Origin: Bordetella parapertussis
Lineage (GTDB): Bacteria > Pseudomonadota > Gammaproteobacteria > Burkholderiales > Burkholderiaceae_B
Reading direction: 5' to 3'
Length of the DNA stretch: 22,508 bases
Assembly (NCBI GenBank): GCA_945868195.1
Contig: CAMBLP010000021.1
Location: 1 to 22,508, forward strand
The notes beneath the pieces are model-generated. The model made no database searches. It had not been told where the DNA came from and saw only the letters and a list, made by a program, of their open reading frames with translations. Below, piece after piece: positions 1 through 7,768 of the stretch (the stretch's first letter is position 1; each line of letters opens with the position of its first letter). Position numbers and translations under genes: made by a program.

Positions 1-272
1 TTGTGGGCGCGCCCTATCAAACAGCGGGCAAGACCGGAACCGCACAAGTTTATAGTTTGAAAGGCGCCAAATATCAAAGTAGTGCGATTGATGAACGATT
101 GCGTGACCATGCTTTGTTTATGGCATTTGCACCGGTCAAAGATCCCAAAATCGCGATTGCGGTCTTGGTTGAAAACGCAGGCTGGGGAGGCAGTGTTGCT
201 GCGCCGATCGCACGCAAGGTCTTCGACGAGTGGTTGTTGCGACAACCCAAGGCTGGGATCGTCGCACGATGA
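1..272 (+). CDS. mrdA: Penicillin-binding protein 2 (MrdA), C-terminal end, partial
   Basis: This is the last ~89 codons of a peptidoglycan DD-transpeptidase; the gene begins left of the window. The reading frame (codons from base 3, after a split codon) gives AGKTGTAQ near its start. This is the KTG box of the penicillin-binding active site, with the Lys codon at 30-32. The tail then reads HALFMAFAPVKDPKIAIAV and ends after a WLLRQP segment, typical of PBP2 in Gram-negatives. The SxxK and SxN boxes lie outside the window. The TGA stop (270-272) overlaps the rodA ATG (269-271), so the two are translationally coupled. PBP2 and RodA form the elongasome synthase pair in the inner membrane, and this neighbour is what separates MrdA from FtsI. 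Identification is firm for a class B PBP and strong for MrdA by context. Confidence 0.93.
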   Translation, partial: VGAPYQTAGKTGTAQVYSLKGAKYQSSAIDERLRDHALFMAFAPVKDPKIAIAVLVENAGWGGSVAAPIARKVFDEWLLRQPKAGIVAR

Positions 273-1408
273 AAAGCCTTTTTAAATTCCTGTTACGCGT
301 CGTCACGGCTTTTGATTGGCCGCTCATGATTGTGTTGTTGTTGTTGGGGGCGACGGGTCTTTTGGTCATGCATTCAGCCGTGGGCGGAACGGATTGGCGT
401 TATGCGGATCATTTGCGTAATCTTTTAATCGGATTGGGATTCATGTGGGTGGTGGCAATGGTGCCCTTCCAATATATTTTGAAACTCGCAGTCCCTTTTT
501 ATATCTTGGGCATGGTATTGCTTTTAGGTGTCGAGTTTTTTGGCTCAACGAGCAAAGGGGCCACCCGTTGGCTGAATCTTGGCTTTATCCGTATACAGCC
601 CTCTGAAATGCTTAAAATCGCAGTGCCTTTGATGCTTGCTTGGTACTTTCACAAGCGCGAAAGCTCTTTGCGGTTTTATGATTTTTTAGCGGCAGGGGCC
701 TTGCTGATCGTTCCCTTTGCGTTGATAGTGAAACAACCCGATCTTGGCACGGCTTTGTTGGTTTTTGGCGCTGGATTTTGCGTCATTTATTTCGCTGGAC
801 TCTCATTCAAACTACTCGTTCCGATCGTGATCGCGATTCTTGTCGGTATTGGCGGCGTCTTCGTATATCAGGATGATTTATGCAAGGAAGAAACAGATTG
901 GGTGGTGTTGCACACCTATCAAAAAAATCGTGTGTGTACTTTATTGGATCCAACTAATGATCCGTTGGGCAAGGGCTTTCATACTATTCAGTCGACGATC
1001 GCCGTAGGATCCGGGGGTGTGTATGGCAAGGGCTATATGAGTGGCACTCAAACGCATCTTGATTTTATTCCTGAGCGCACGACGGACTTTATTTTCGCTG
1101 TGTTCGCCGAAGAGTTTGGTTTGTATGGCGGCGTGACGTTGCTTGTTTTGTATTTGCTTTTGATTTTCCGAGGCCTGGCGATTGCAATCGGTGCCCCAAC
1201 GCATGCAAGCCGTTTATTGGCGGGAGCGCTCACGATGGTTTTATTCGTCTATGTGTTTGTCAATATCGGAATGGTCACGGGTCTGCTGCCAGTCGTTGGG
1301 GTGCCCCTGCCACTGCTAAGCTATGGAGGAACCGCACTCGTAACGATTGGAATAGCATGCGGAATACTCATGAGTATTCGTCACTATTCACCACATGTTG
1401 AGTCCTAA
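269..1408 (+). CDS. rodA: Rod-shape peptidoglycan glycosyltransferase RodA
   Basis: A SEDS-family, polytopic inner-membrane glycosyltransferase that polymerises lipid II during lateral wall growth as the partner of PBP2. The product is 379 residues, the family's usual length, with about ten hydrophobic segments. Visible family blocks are GATRW (97-101) with IQPSE (109-113), KQPDLGTAL (155-163), the long periplasmic loop with QSTIAVGSGG (241-250), FIPERTTDFIF (266-276) and VVGVPLPLLSYGG (342-354). Asp273 in the ERTTD motif matches the Asp known to be essential in SEDS enzymes. I chose the ATG at 269, which overlaps the mrdA stop as ATGA, over an in-frame GTG at 230 that would lie inside mrdA. 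FtsW is the alternative SEDS member, but adjacency to mrdA favours RodA. It converges on mutY with 19 bp between stops and no clear terminator. Confidence 0.96.
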   Translation: MKSLFKFLLRVVTAFDWPLMIVLLLLGATGLLVMHSAVGGTDWRYADHLRNLLIGLGFMWVVAMVPFQYILKLAVPFYILGMVLLLGVEFFGSTSKGATRWLNLGFIRIQPSEMLKIAVPLMLAWYFHKRESSLRFYDFLAAGALLIVPFALIVKQPDLGTALLVFGAGFCVIYFAGLSFKLLVPIVIAILVGIGGVFVYQDDLCKEETDWVVLHTYQKNRVCTLLDPTNDPLGKGFHTIQSTIAVGSGGVYGKGYMSGTQTHLDFIPERTTDFIFAVFAEEFGLYGGVTLLVLYLLLIFRGLAIAIGAPTHASRLLAGALTMVLFVYVFVNIGMVTGLLPVVGVPLPLLSYGGTALVTIGIACGILMSIRHYSPHVES

Positions 1409-1427
1409 GGCTGCACTCGATTTCATC

Positions 1428-2513
1428 TCAACGTAAAAGATGATCGGCCTGCAAGCCTTCAATAAGCTTGCGAACCGGGGCAGGTAGCCCAAGGGTATGT
1501 AAATTTTTATAGTTGACCCAACGGCGTACGATATTGCCAGAGGGCGCCTGCTCAAGTTGCGGCGTCAGGTCGGATACACGTACAAGTATCGGCGTAATGG
1601 TGAGTCGATAATGCGTAAAGACATGCAGAAAAGGCGTCAGTGTTTGGAGTTGTTTAGGCGCAAGCCCTAAGCGTTCGCAAGCATGTTGTGGATTGTGACT
1701 CGATTCGCATTCAGGCAGACTCCACAAGCCTCCCCATATACCTTGGGCGGGTCTTTGTTCAAGCAACACATGCTCGGCATGATAAGCGACCAACATCACC
1801 GTACTTCGCTCAGGTAAGACTTTGCGTTTGCGGGGCCAAGGGAGTTCTTCGGTTCGGCCTGTCTGCCGCGCTTGACAGCTCTTGGCGAGAGGACAGTCCG
1901 TGCAACGAGGTCGGCTGCGTGTGCAGATCGTTGCACCAAGATCCATTTGACCCTGTGTGTAGCGAGCCATCGCCTGGGGGTCCTCGGAGCACGTTTTTGC
2001 AGAAGGAAGCACCTCGCGTGCCCGTTGCCACAACGCAAGCTCTGTGGCCCGCTGTGTCGGATCCCCCTCGATCGCAAAATACCGAGCAAAGACTCTTTTT
2101 ACATTGCCATCCATGATGGCCGCACGTTCACCATAGCAAAATGCTGCGATAGCGGCCGCAGTCGAGGGGCCAATCCCTGGCAGTGTTGTGAGTCCCTCCG
2201 CATTACCCGGAAAGACGCCATTCCATTGAGACATGATGCGCTGTGCGCAGGCATGAAGATTGCGGGCGCGAGCATAATAGCCAAGACCCGCCCATTGGGC
2301 CATCACCGCTTCTGACGAAGCATTTGCTAGTGCAGCGACGTTTGGGAAATGACGTAAAAAACGCTGGTAGTACTCAATGACCGCACTGACTTGCGTCTGT
2401 TGCAGCATGATCTCCGAGAGCCAAACACGATAGGGGTCTTGCGTGTTTTGCCAGGGTAGATCATGACGCCCGTGGACACGTTGCCACCCGATAATCCGCT
2501 CGGAAAGTTTCAT
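1428..2513 (-). CDS. mutY: Adenine DNA glycosylase MutY
   Basis: Removes adenine mispaired with 8-oxoguanine or guanine, starting base-excision repair. Counting from the chosen ATG (361 residues), the HhH-GPD core contains SEIMLQQTQV with catalytic Glu34, the helix-hairpin-helix LPGIGPSTAAAI (111-122) and MDGNVKRV with catalytic Asp135. The [4Fe-4S] ligands are C197, C204, C207 and C213, spaced 7-3-6 as in E. coli MutY. Residues ~230-350 form the NUDIX-like domain that reads 8-oxoG, including WGGLWSLPE and the loop FLHVFTHYRL (295-304). The start at 2513 aligns with known MutY N-termini and lies 17 bp after the ftsX stop. An upstream in-frame ATG at 2561 would add 16 residues and overlap ftsX; neither has a good Shine-Dalgarno sequence. 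It is the last gene of the ftsE-ftsX-mutY run. Confidence 0.95.
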   Translation of the reverse strand: MKLSERIIGWQRVHGRHDLPWQNTQDPYRVWLSEIMLQQTQVSAVIEYYQRFLRHFPNVAALANASSEAVMAQWAGLGYYARARNLHACAQRIMSQWNGVFPGNAEGLTTLPGIGPSTAAAIAAFCYGERAAIMDGNVKRVFARYFAIEGDPTQRATELALWQRAREVLPSAKTCSEDPQAMARYTQGQMDLGATICTRSRPRCTDCPLAKSCQARQTGRTEELPWPRKRKVLPERSTVMLVAYHAEHVLLEQRPAQGIWGGLWSLPECESSHNPQHACERLGLAPKQLQTLTPFLHVFTHYRLTITPILVRVSDLTPQLEQAPSGNIVRRWVNYKNLHTLGLPAPVRKLIEGLQADHLLR

Positions 2514-2530
2514 CGCGGCGCAGTGACTTG

Positions 2531-3439
2531 TCAGAAACGCGTGTTGCGTTGCACGGACCATCTCGCCGAGAGGGCGCCTAAGGCGGCAACAATTAAAACA
2601 CTGGCGACGAGGATAGAAGGGGCAGGCAACGACAGTGCAAACTCAGCATCGTAAGTGCGCGCAAGTGCCGCGAGTGCGTCATTGAGCGGCGCGAGTGTTA
2701 AGCGCGCGACGCCGAAACTAATCAGCGTCGCAAGCGAACAGGTCAGTGCGCCCAAATATAAAAAAGGACGCCGTACAAAGGACTCAGTTGCGCCTACAAG
2801 GCGGGCCACACCGATCTCTTCACGCTGCGAGAGGGCTTGCATACGCACGGTATTAAAGACCGTGGCCAGCACAACCAACATCACGCTGAGGGCTAGTAAC
2901 AATAGACCAATCCGACCAAAGCGCAGGAGCGCTTCGAGACGTTGTACCCAGGCGCTATCAAGTTGCACAAGATCAATGCCTGGCCATGTTCGCCAACTGG
3001 CAGCCATTTGATCGGCACGTTTGGCCAGGTCGTCACCCGGGGCGAGTTCGACTACGATGGCATCCGGCAAGGGATTGACGGGAAGTACCTTAAGGGCTTG
3101 TTCCCAAGCGGGGTTTGCCCGTAGCTCCTCGAGAGCGCGTTGTTTTGGAATGACTCGAACCTTGACGACCTGTCCTGCGTGCTCCTCACGGATACGGGTT
3201 GCGAGCTTATCCGCGATCCCCTGAGCCGCATCGGTTTTTAGAAAAAGAGTGAGCTCTGGAGTCAGTGAAACTTGGCGCGCGACGGGCTCGATCGAAATGA
3301 GGAGAGAGGCGCCTAGCAGCGGTAGTGTCAATGCCAAGGCGATGACTAACAGATTAGTGAGCGAAGAGATGGGTTGTGCCCACAGTCGTCTGAGCGTGAC
3401 CACTAAAGCATAGCGATGAAGTCTAAGGAGGCTTTTCAT
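2531..3439 (-). CDS. ftsX: Cell-division ABC-type transmembrane protein FtsX
   Basis: The membrane partner of the FtsE ATPase. In well-studied bacteria the complex acts at the divisome and controls periplasmic wall hydrolases through adaptor proteins; it is not known as a transporter. The 302-residue product has the FtsX layout: a short cytoplasmic N-terminus, one membrane segment (~25-50), a large periplasmic domain (~51-172), then three more segments (~176-198, 225-248, 272-294). The cytoplasmic loop after segment 2 carries EEIGVARLVGAT (208-219), the typical MacB/FtsX coupling region, and VFNTVRM precedes it. The ATG overlaps the ftsE TGA as ATGA, so translation is probably coupled. The small MacB/LolC-type permeases are the alternative, but length, topology and pairing with ftsE support FtsX. 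Confidence 0.94.
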   Translation of the reverse strand: MKSLLRLHRYALVVTLRRLWAQPISSLTNLLVIALALTLPLLGASLLISIEPVARQVSLTPELTLFLKTDAAQGIADKLATRIREEHAGQVVKVRVIPKQRALEELRANPAWEQALKVLPVNPLPDAIVVELAPGDDLAKRADQMAASWRTWPGIDLVQLDSAWVQRLEALLRFGRIGLLLLALSVMLVVLATVFNTVRMQALSQREEIGVARLVGATESFVRRPFLYLGALTCSLATLISFGVARLTLAPLNDALAALARTYDAEFALSLPAPSILVASVLIVAALGALSARWSVQRNTRF

Positions 3440-4170
3440 CGCGCGGGGCCTCCAATATGCGGTTCGTGATAACCAGGCTCTGGTGTTTGAGTCGCGGTAC
3501 TCGGTCGTCGAGCGGCGGAGTCGGCAAATTTCCCGGGTTCTATTTTGAAGGCCCGTGTCGCGTACTCGGCCATCAGTGCATCATCATGCGAAGCAATCAC
3601 CGTCGTGACGCCGACGCGATTGAAGTCTTTGAAGACAGACATGATTCGGCGTGCTGTCTCGCGATCAAGACTGGCCGTGGGTTCGTCAGCGATGAGGATC
3701 GCTGGACGATTGACGATTGCGCGAGCAATGGCGAGTCGTTGCTGCTCACCCCCAGAGAGTTCGATGGGGGGGATGTTTTCTTTGGTGCTCAAGCCCACTT
3801 TTTCTAAGGCTGCTCTGGCGCGAGCTCGGGCAACATCAGAGGCTAGTCCCGTGACGGTTAACGGAAGTAGAACGTTATCAATGGCGCTGCGATCGAAAAG
3901 AAGGTGTGTATCTTGCAAAATGACGCCTACCGATCTTCTCAGGTAGGGGCGGGCACGGGCAGAAAGTTGTTCGAGACGGTGCCCGTTGACTTGGATCGAT
4001 CCTCGGCTTGGGGCTTCGAGGCCTCCAATGAGTTTAAGTAACGTGGACTTACCAGCGCCGGAGGGACCTGCAACATAAACAAACTCTCCGGCGGCGACAC
4101 GGAAAGAAATATCGGCCAGGATGTTGCGCCCTTGGCCGTAAGATTTGAATACATGCTGAAATTCGATCAT
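3436..4170 (-). CDS. ftsE: Cell-division ATP-binding protein FtsE
   Basis: ATPase subunit of FtsEX, bound to the inner face of the membrane. The 244-residue product contains Walker A GPSGAGKST (35-43), Q-loop Gln86, the ABC signature LSGGEQQ (138-144), Walker B ILIADEP (158-164) and H-loop His195. The N-terminal MIEFQHVFKSYG is very close to the family's typical opening. Compared with ~222 residues in E. coli FtsE, it has an extra ~25-residue proline-rich tail (from ~215) of unknown role. It is the first gene of ftsE-ftsX-mutY and diverges from aapJ across a 198-bp spacer, so its promoter should lie there. A TATAAA-like hexamer exists in that spacer on this strand but has no convincing -35 partner. 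No strong Shine-Dalgarno sequence is visible. Confidence 0.95.
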   Translation of the reverse strand: MIEFQHVFKSYGQGRNILADISFRVAAGEFVYVAGPSGAGKSTLLKLIGGLEAPSRGSIQVNGHRLEQLSARARPYLRRSVGVILQDTHLLFDRSAIDNVLLPLTVTGLASDVARARARAALEKVGLSTKENIPPIELSGGEQQRLAIARAIVNRPAILIADEPTASLDRETARRIMSVFKDFNRVGVTTVIASHDDALMAEYATRAFKIEPGKFADSAARRPSTATQTPEPGYHEPHIGGPAR

Positions 4171-4181
4171 GACATCACTTA

Positions 4182-4202
4182 GGTTATTCCCTAATGATAA
4201 CC
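4182..4202. repeat. Short inverted repeat in the ftsE 5' leader
   Basis: GGTTAT (4182-4187) and ATAACC (4197-4202) are perfect 6-bp arms around a 9-nt centre, lying 12 bp upstream of the ftsE start. It could be an operator or a weak leader hairpin, but arms of this size occur by chance. No protein is assigned. Confidence 0.25.
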
Positions 4203-4243
4203 CTGCTCTAGCCCATTTTTATAAGCATATGAAACAAGAATTA

Positions 4244-4272
4244 TTGACGGCGAGGGATTTCCCCCATACAGT
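4244..4272 (+). promoter_or_regulatory. Candidate sigma-70 promoter for the aapJQMP operon
   Basis: TTGACG (4244-4249; 5 of 6 to the -35 consensus) and TACAGT (4267-4272; 4 of 6 to the -10 consensus) are separated by exactly 17 bp. This would start transcription near 4280 and leave an ~90-nt leader before the aapJ ATG at 4369. The leader holds small dyads: TATGT (4278-4282) with ACATA (4292-4296), and GTGC-TTT-GCAC (4297-4307). It is the best promoter-like match in the 198-bp divergent spacer. Assignment is by eye. Confidence 0.45.
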
Positions 4273-4368
4273 TCAAGTATGTGTACGGCTAACATAGTGC
4301 TTTGCACAACTAGACCTGCGGTGAGCCCGATAGGCTGCCGTACCCTTTGGTATTTAGGAGAACGAGTG

Positions 4369-5385
4369 ATGAAATTCTTAAAATTAGCAGCAGTCGGCGC
4401 AGCGATGCTTGCAGCCACCACCGTCGCACAGGCAGGTCCTACTTTTGATAATGTCAAAAAGAAAGGCTTTGTTCAGTGCGGTACCAATACAGGTCTGGCC
4501 GGCTTTTCAGCACCTGACAGCAAAGGCGTTTGGTCAGGTTTGGATATCGACCTTTGTCGTGCATTCGCAGCTGTGATGTTCGGTGATGCGTCCAAAGTCA
4601 AATTTACCCCCCTGACTGCACAGCAGCGTTTCACCGCTTTGCAGTCCGGTGAAATCGATGTGTTGACCCGTAACACGACACAGACGATGACTCGCGATAC
4701 TTCGCTGGGTCTGATCGGTGCCGGCGTGAATTTTTACGACAGCCAAGGCATCATGGTTCGTAAAGATTTAAAAATCAAGAGCGCTAAAGAACTCAACGGC
4801 GCCACAGTGTGTGTTCAGCCTGGCACAACGACTGAATTGAACCTGGCTGATTGGTTCCGTGCCAACAAACTGACCTTCAAGCCTGTCGTGATTGAAAAGG
4901 TTGACGAAGTTGTTCGTGCGTATGATTCCGGACGTTGCGATGCCTATACAACAGACAAGTCTGGTCTGGCCTCATCGCGTACAACCTTGAAGAACCCCGG
5001 CGCAAACGTGATCTTGCCTGAGGATTTCTCCAAAGAGCCTTTGGGCCCGCTGGTGCGTCAAGGTGACGAGCAGTGGTTGAATTTAGTTCGTTGGACACTT
5101 TTTGCGATGCTCGAAGCTGAAGAGTATGGCATCACTCAAAAGAACGTCGACGAAATGCTCAAGAGCACCAATCCTAACGTTCAACGCATTTTGGGTGTAA
5201 CGCCTGGAATGGGTAAAAACTTGGGTGTGTCCGAAAAGTGGGCCTACAACATCATCAAACAAGTGGGTAACTACGGTGAAAGTTTTGAGCGTAACGTGGG
5301 TGCAAACACACCACTCAAACTTGAGCGTGGTCTTAATGCGCAGTGGACCAAGGGCGGTCTGATGTACGCCTGGCCCATCCGCTAA
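4369..5385 (+). CDS. aapJ: General L-amino acid ABC transporter, periplasmic binding protein AapJ
   Basis: A family-3 solute-binding protein that captures amino acids in the periplasm and delivers them to AapQ/AapM. The 338-residue preprotein starts with a Sec signal peptide whose hydrophobic stretch ends in VAQA, with predicted cleavage after residue 22. The mature part opens TFDNVKKKGFVQCGTNTG and contains GLDIDLCRAFAAVMFGD (58-73), LQSGEIDVLTRNTT (91-104) and a C-terminal GLMYAWP. This pattern and length fit AapJ/YhdW rather than the shorter (~250-residue) HisJ/GlnH types. The ATG at 4369 is preceded by TAGGAG (4355-4360) at good spacing. The frame is open back to 4279, but those residues lie upstream of the signal peptide and ribosome site. 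First gene of aapJQMP; a hairpin follows its stop codon. The exact amino-acid range is not visible. Confidence 0.93.
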   Translation: MKFLKLAAVGAAMLAATTVAQAGPTFDNVKKKGFVQCGTNTGLAGFSAPDSKGVWSGLDIDLCRAFAAVMFGDASKVKFTPLTAQQRFTALQSGEIDVLTRNTTQTMTRDTSLGLIGAGVNFYDSQGIMVRKDLKIKSAKELNGATVCVQPGTTTELNLADWFRANKLTFKPVVIEKVDEVVRAYDSGRCDAYTTDKSGLASSRTTLKNPGANVILPEDFSKEPLGPLVRQGDEQWLNLVRWTLFAMLEAEEYGITQKNVDEMLKSTNPNVQRILGVTPGMGKNLGVSEKWAYNIIKQVGNYGESFERNVGANTPLKLERGLNAQWTKGGLMYAWPIR

Positions 5386-5402
5386 TCTCTTTTGATACAC
5401 AG

Positions 5403-5425
5403 GGGCGACCGCTTTGCGGTCGCCC
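5403..5425 (+). terminator. Intercistronic hairpin between aapJ and aapQ
   Basis: GGGCGACCGC (5403-5412), loop TTT, and GCGGTCGCCC (5416-5425) form a perfect 10-bp GC-rich stem. It starts 17 nt after the aapJ stop and ends 6 nt before the aapQ ATG. There is no T-tract, so it is unlikely to be a full intrinsic terminator. Hairpins in this position in importer operons commonly protect the binding-protein mRNA from 3' decay and lower permease expression. Here it also occupies the place of the aapQ ribosome-binding site. Confidence 0.75.
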
Positions 5426-5431
5426 TAAGTT

Positions 5432-6622
5432 ATGACGAAGCCTAAAGAATCAAACGTAGCACCCCCTACTCAAAGACGTTTGTCTTGGAATGATCCAGGC
5501 ACGCGCTCGATTTTTTACCAAGTACTTGCATTGCTCGCCGTCGGTGGTGTTGCGTGGTTTTTGGTTCACAATACCCTTAGCAACTTGTCGGCACGAAATA
5601 TTTCGACAGGTTTTGATTTTCTTAATCGAGAAGCTGGTTTTGCGATTGGTGAAACACCAATTGCCTATAGCCCAGCCAGCACCTATGGTCGAGCGATCAC
5701 GGTCGGCTTGCTTAATACTTTACGCGTTGCCCTCATCGGCATCGTGCTGGCCACGCTCTTAGGAACATTGATCGGTATCGCCAGACTGTCGAGTAACTGG
5801 CTGATCCGCAAGATTTCAAGCATTTACGTCGAAGTCATGCGTAATGTTCCCTTGTTGCTCCAATTATTTTTCTGGTACGCCATTATCTCGGAAACGCTTC
5901 CGGGTCCTCGCCAGGCATTGCATCCAATGCCCGGTGTGTTTTTGTCGAATCGGGGCATGCAGATGCCTTCGGTTCATGGCGATGGTCTATTGTGGCTGTT
6001 GGTGGGCGTTCTGGTTGCCATCATCCTGATGATTGTCATGGCGAAGTGGGCGCGGAAAAATCAAGAAAAAACAGGTCAAATTTTCCCCATCGTGAGATGG
6101 TCGCTTGTTTTGTTATTCGTAGTCCCAATAGTGGCGTGGTTTGTGAGTGGCACCACCATGACCCTCGATGTGCCTGAGCTCAAAGGCTTCAACTTTTCCG
6201 GCGGGATGACACTCTCTCCCGAGTTTGCTGCGTTGCTGATTGGCTTGGTCATTTACACTGCGGCCTTTATCGCCGAAGTGGTGCGTTCAGGTATTCAAGC
6301 GGTCAATCGTGGCCAATGGGAAGCTGCTGAGGCCCTTGGTCTCAAGCGCGGACAGATTTTGCGTTTGATTGTTCTTCCTCAGGCCTTGCGAGTCATTATT
6401 CCCCCGATGACGAGTCAGTATCTAAACATCACAAAGAACAGTTCGCTTGCGGTTGCGATTGGCTATCCCGATATCGTGTCTGTGATCAATACGACCCTGA
6501 ATCAAACTGGGCAGGCGATTGAGGGCATCATGATGATCATGGCTGCTTATCTCACGGTGAGCTTGTCAATCTCGGTATTCATGAATTGGTACAACAAACG
6601 CATTGCGTTGGTGGAGCGTTGA
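5432..6622 (+). CDS. aapQ: General L-amino acid ABC transporter permease AapQ
   Basis: An inner-membrane subunit of the importer. At 396 residues it is much longer than His/Gln-type permeases (~220-250), matching the long AapQ/YhdX type, which carries an extra N-terminal region and additional membrane segments. The permease hallmarks are NTLRVALIGIVLATLLGTLIG (about 95-115), VEVMRNVPLLLQLFFWY (133-149) and the EAA loop EAAEALGLKRGQILRLIVLPQ (297-317), which docks on the ATPase. The ATG at 5432 has no Shine-Dalgarno sequence, because a 10-bp hairpin stem ends 6 nt upstream. The N-terminus (RRLSWNDPGTRSIFYQ) otherwise resembles AapQ, so the start is probably right. Its stop is followed one base later by the aapM ATG. 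Confidence 0.93.
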   Translation: MTKPKESNVAPPTQRRLSWNDPGTRSIFYQVLALLAVGGVAWFLVHNTLSNLSARNISTGFDFLNREAGFAIGETPIAYSPASTYGRAITVGLLNTLRVALIGIVLATLLGTLIGIARLSSNWLIRKISSIYVEVMRNVPLLLQLFFWYAIISETLPGPRQALHPMPGVFLSNRGMQMPSVHGDGLLWLLVGVLVAIILMIVMAKWARKNQEKTGQIFPIVRWSLVLLFVVPIVAWFVSGTTMTLDVPELKGFNFSGGMTLSPEFAALLIGLVIYTAAFIAEVVRSGIQAVNRGQWEAAEALGLKRGQILRLIVLPQALRVIIPPMTSQYLNITKNSSLAVAIGYPDIVSVINTTLNQTGQAIEGIMMIMAAYLTVSLSISVFMNWYNKRIALVER

Positions 6623-6623
6623 G

Positions 6624-7721
6624 ATGAACACGCCTACCCAATTGGTTTCAACTGAAAAAGCGCCCGCAAGTAGCGTGGGTGTCTTCGCATGGATGCGGTC
6701 GCAGCTTTTTTCATCGCCTATTAATAGTTTGCTGACGATTCTTTCTGTCTGGCTGCTGCTCGCAACGGTTCCCGCGATGGTGGACTGGTTTTTGATCAGC
6801 GCGAATGCCACTGCCTCAACAGCCGATGAGTGTCGCAAGTCGACGGGCGCGTGTTGGGCGATGATTGTTGAAAAACATCGCCTGATTTTGTTTGGTCTCT
6901 ACCCTTACGACGAGCAATGGAGGCCGATGATCGCCTCCGGTATCTTGGTTGCTTCGATTATTCTCAGTGGCTGGAGAAAGCTCTGGAATATCTGGTTACT
7001 CGTCGTTTGGACGGTCTCTTTGACTGTTGTGGCGATATTAATGTGGGGCGGGATGCTCGGCTTGACCTATGTGGAAAATACGCAATGGGGTGGCCTACCT
7101 CTGACGCTCATTTTGTCGACGTTTGGTATCGCGCTGGCTTTCCCATTGGGCATTGTCTTGGCCTTGGGGCGTCGCTCCAATATGCCGGCCATCAAGTCGA
7201 TTTGCATTGTGTATATCGAGCTCATCCGCGGTGTGCCGCTGATCAGTCTGTTGTTTATGTCAGCCGTGATGTTGCCCTTATTTCTGCCCGAGGGAATGAG
7301 CATCGACAAGTTGCTGCGCGCGCAGATTGCTATCATTTTGTTTGCGGCGGCCTACATGGCCGAAACAATTCGTGGGGGATTACAAGCGATTCCCAAAGGA
7401 CAGTTCGAAGGGGCAGATTCGTTAGGCTTGAGTTATTGGCAACAAATGAGGCTCATTGTTTTGCCTCAAGCGCTCAAGATTGTCATTCCGCCTCTAGTTG
7501 GTTTGTTCATCGCTCTTTTCAAAGATACTTCGCTTGTAGTCATTATTGGTATCTTTGATTTGACGCAGGCTGCGAAGGCCGCTCTCACAGATCAAGCTTG
7601 GCGTGGCTTTAGCGTTGAGGTTTACATTTTTATTTCCGCCATTTATTTCGTTTTTTGTTACTCGATGTCCAAATATAGCCAGTCTCTCGAAAAGCGACTG
7701 GCAACCGGTCATGAGCGTTAG
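6624..7721 (+). CDS. aapM: General L-amino acid ABC transporter permease AapM
   Basis: The second inner-membrane permease, which should form a heterodimer with AapQ. It has 365 residues, the long AapM/YhdY type, with an N-terminal hydrophobic segment (~35-60) and further segments before the conserved permease core. The core has [21 protein letters not shown] (~158-178), [14 protein letters not shown] (198-211) and the EAA loop [22 protein letters not shown] (~261-282). I chose the ATG at 6624 because GGAG (6613-6616) precedes it at 7-bp spacing; a TTG at 6603 lies inside aapQ. The ATG begins one base after the aapQ stop, so the genes are tightly coupled. Together with AapQ it gives the two-permease architecture expected of a polar amino-acid importer. 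Confidence 0.93.
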   Translation: MNTPTQLVSTEKAPASSVGVFAWMRSQLFSSPINSLLTILSVWLLLATVPAMVDWFLISANATASTADECRKSTGACWAMIVEKHRLILFGLYPYDEQWRPMIASGILVASIILSGWRKLWNIWLLVVWTVSLTVVAILMWGGMLGLTYVENTQWGGLPLTLILSTFGIALAFPLGIVLALGRRSNMPAIKSICIVYIELIRGVPLISLLFMSAVMLPLFLPEGMSIDKLLRAQIAIILFAAAYMAETIRGGLQAIPKGQFEGADSLGLSYWQQMRLIVLPQALKIVIPPLVGLFIALFKDTSLVVIIGIFDLTQAAKAALTDQAWRGFSVEVYIFISAIYFVFCYSMSKYSQSLEKRLATGHER

Positions 7722-7726
7722 GAGTT

Positions 7727-7760
7727 GCGCGCCAATCTCTGAGCGCGCCCGATCTCTGGA
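7727..7760. repeat. Imperfect tandem duplication between aapM and aapP
   Basis: GCGCGCCAATCTCTGA (7727-7742) is followed directly by GCGCGCCCGATCTCTGGA (7743-7760), the second copy differing by small insertions. It fills almost the whole aapM-aapP gap, and the second copy ends in the GGA of the aapP ribosome-binding site. The self-complementary GCGCGC cores could also pair with each other. Confidence 0.6.
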
Positions 7761-7768
7761 GAACATGT

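Noticed and set aside
1409..1427. Terminator between convergent rodA and mutY
   Set aside because: The 19-bp gap has no stem-loop or T-tract.
4285..4305. Possible sigma-54 (-24/-12) promoter in the aapJ leader
   Set aside because: GG at 4287 and GC at 4299 have the right 12-bp spacing, but the flanking bases fit the TGGCAC/TTGCW consensus poorly, and a better sigma-70 match lies just upstream.
4279..4368. In-frame extension of aapJ upstream of its signal peptide
   Set aside because: The signal peptide begins at the ATG at 4369, preceded by TAGGAG; the extension has no ribosome site and would bury the signal sequence.
6917..7558. 213-codon plus-strand frame inside aapM
   Set aside because: It overlaps aapM in another frame; aapM has the permease motifs and ribosome-binding site, and this product has an implausible Cys/His/Arg-rich composition.
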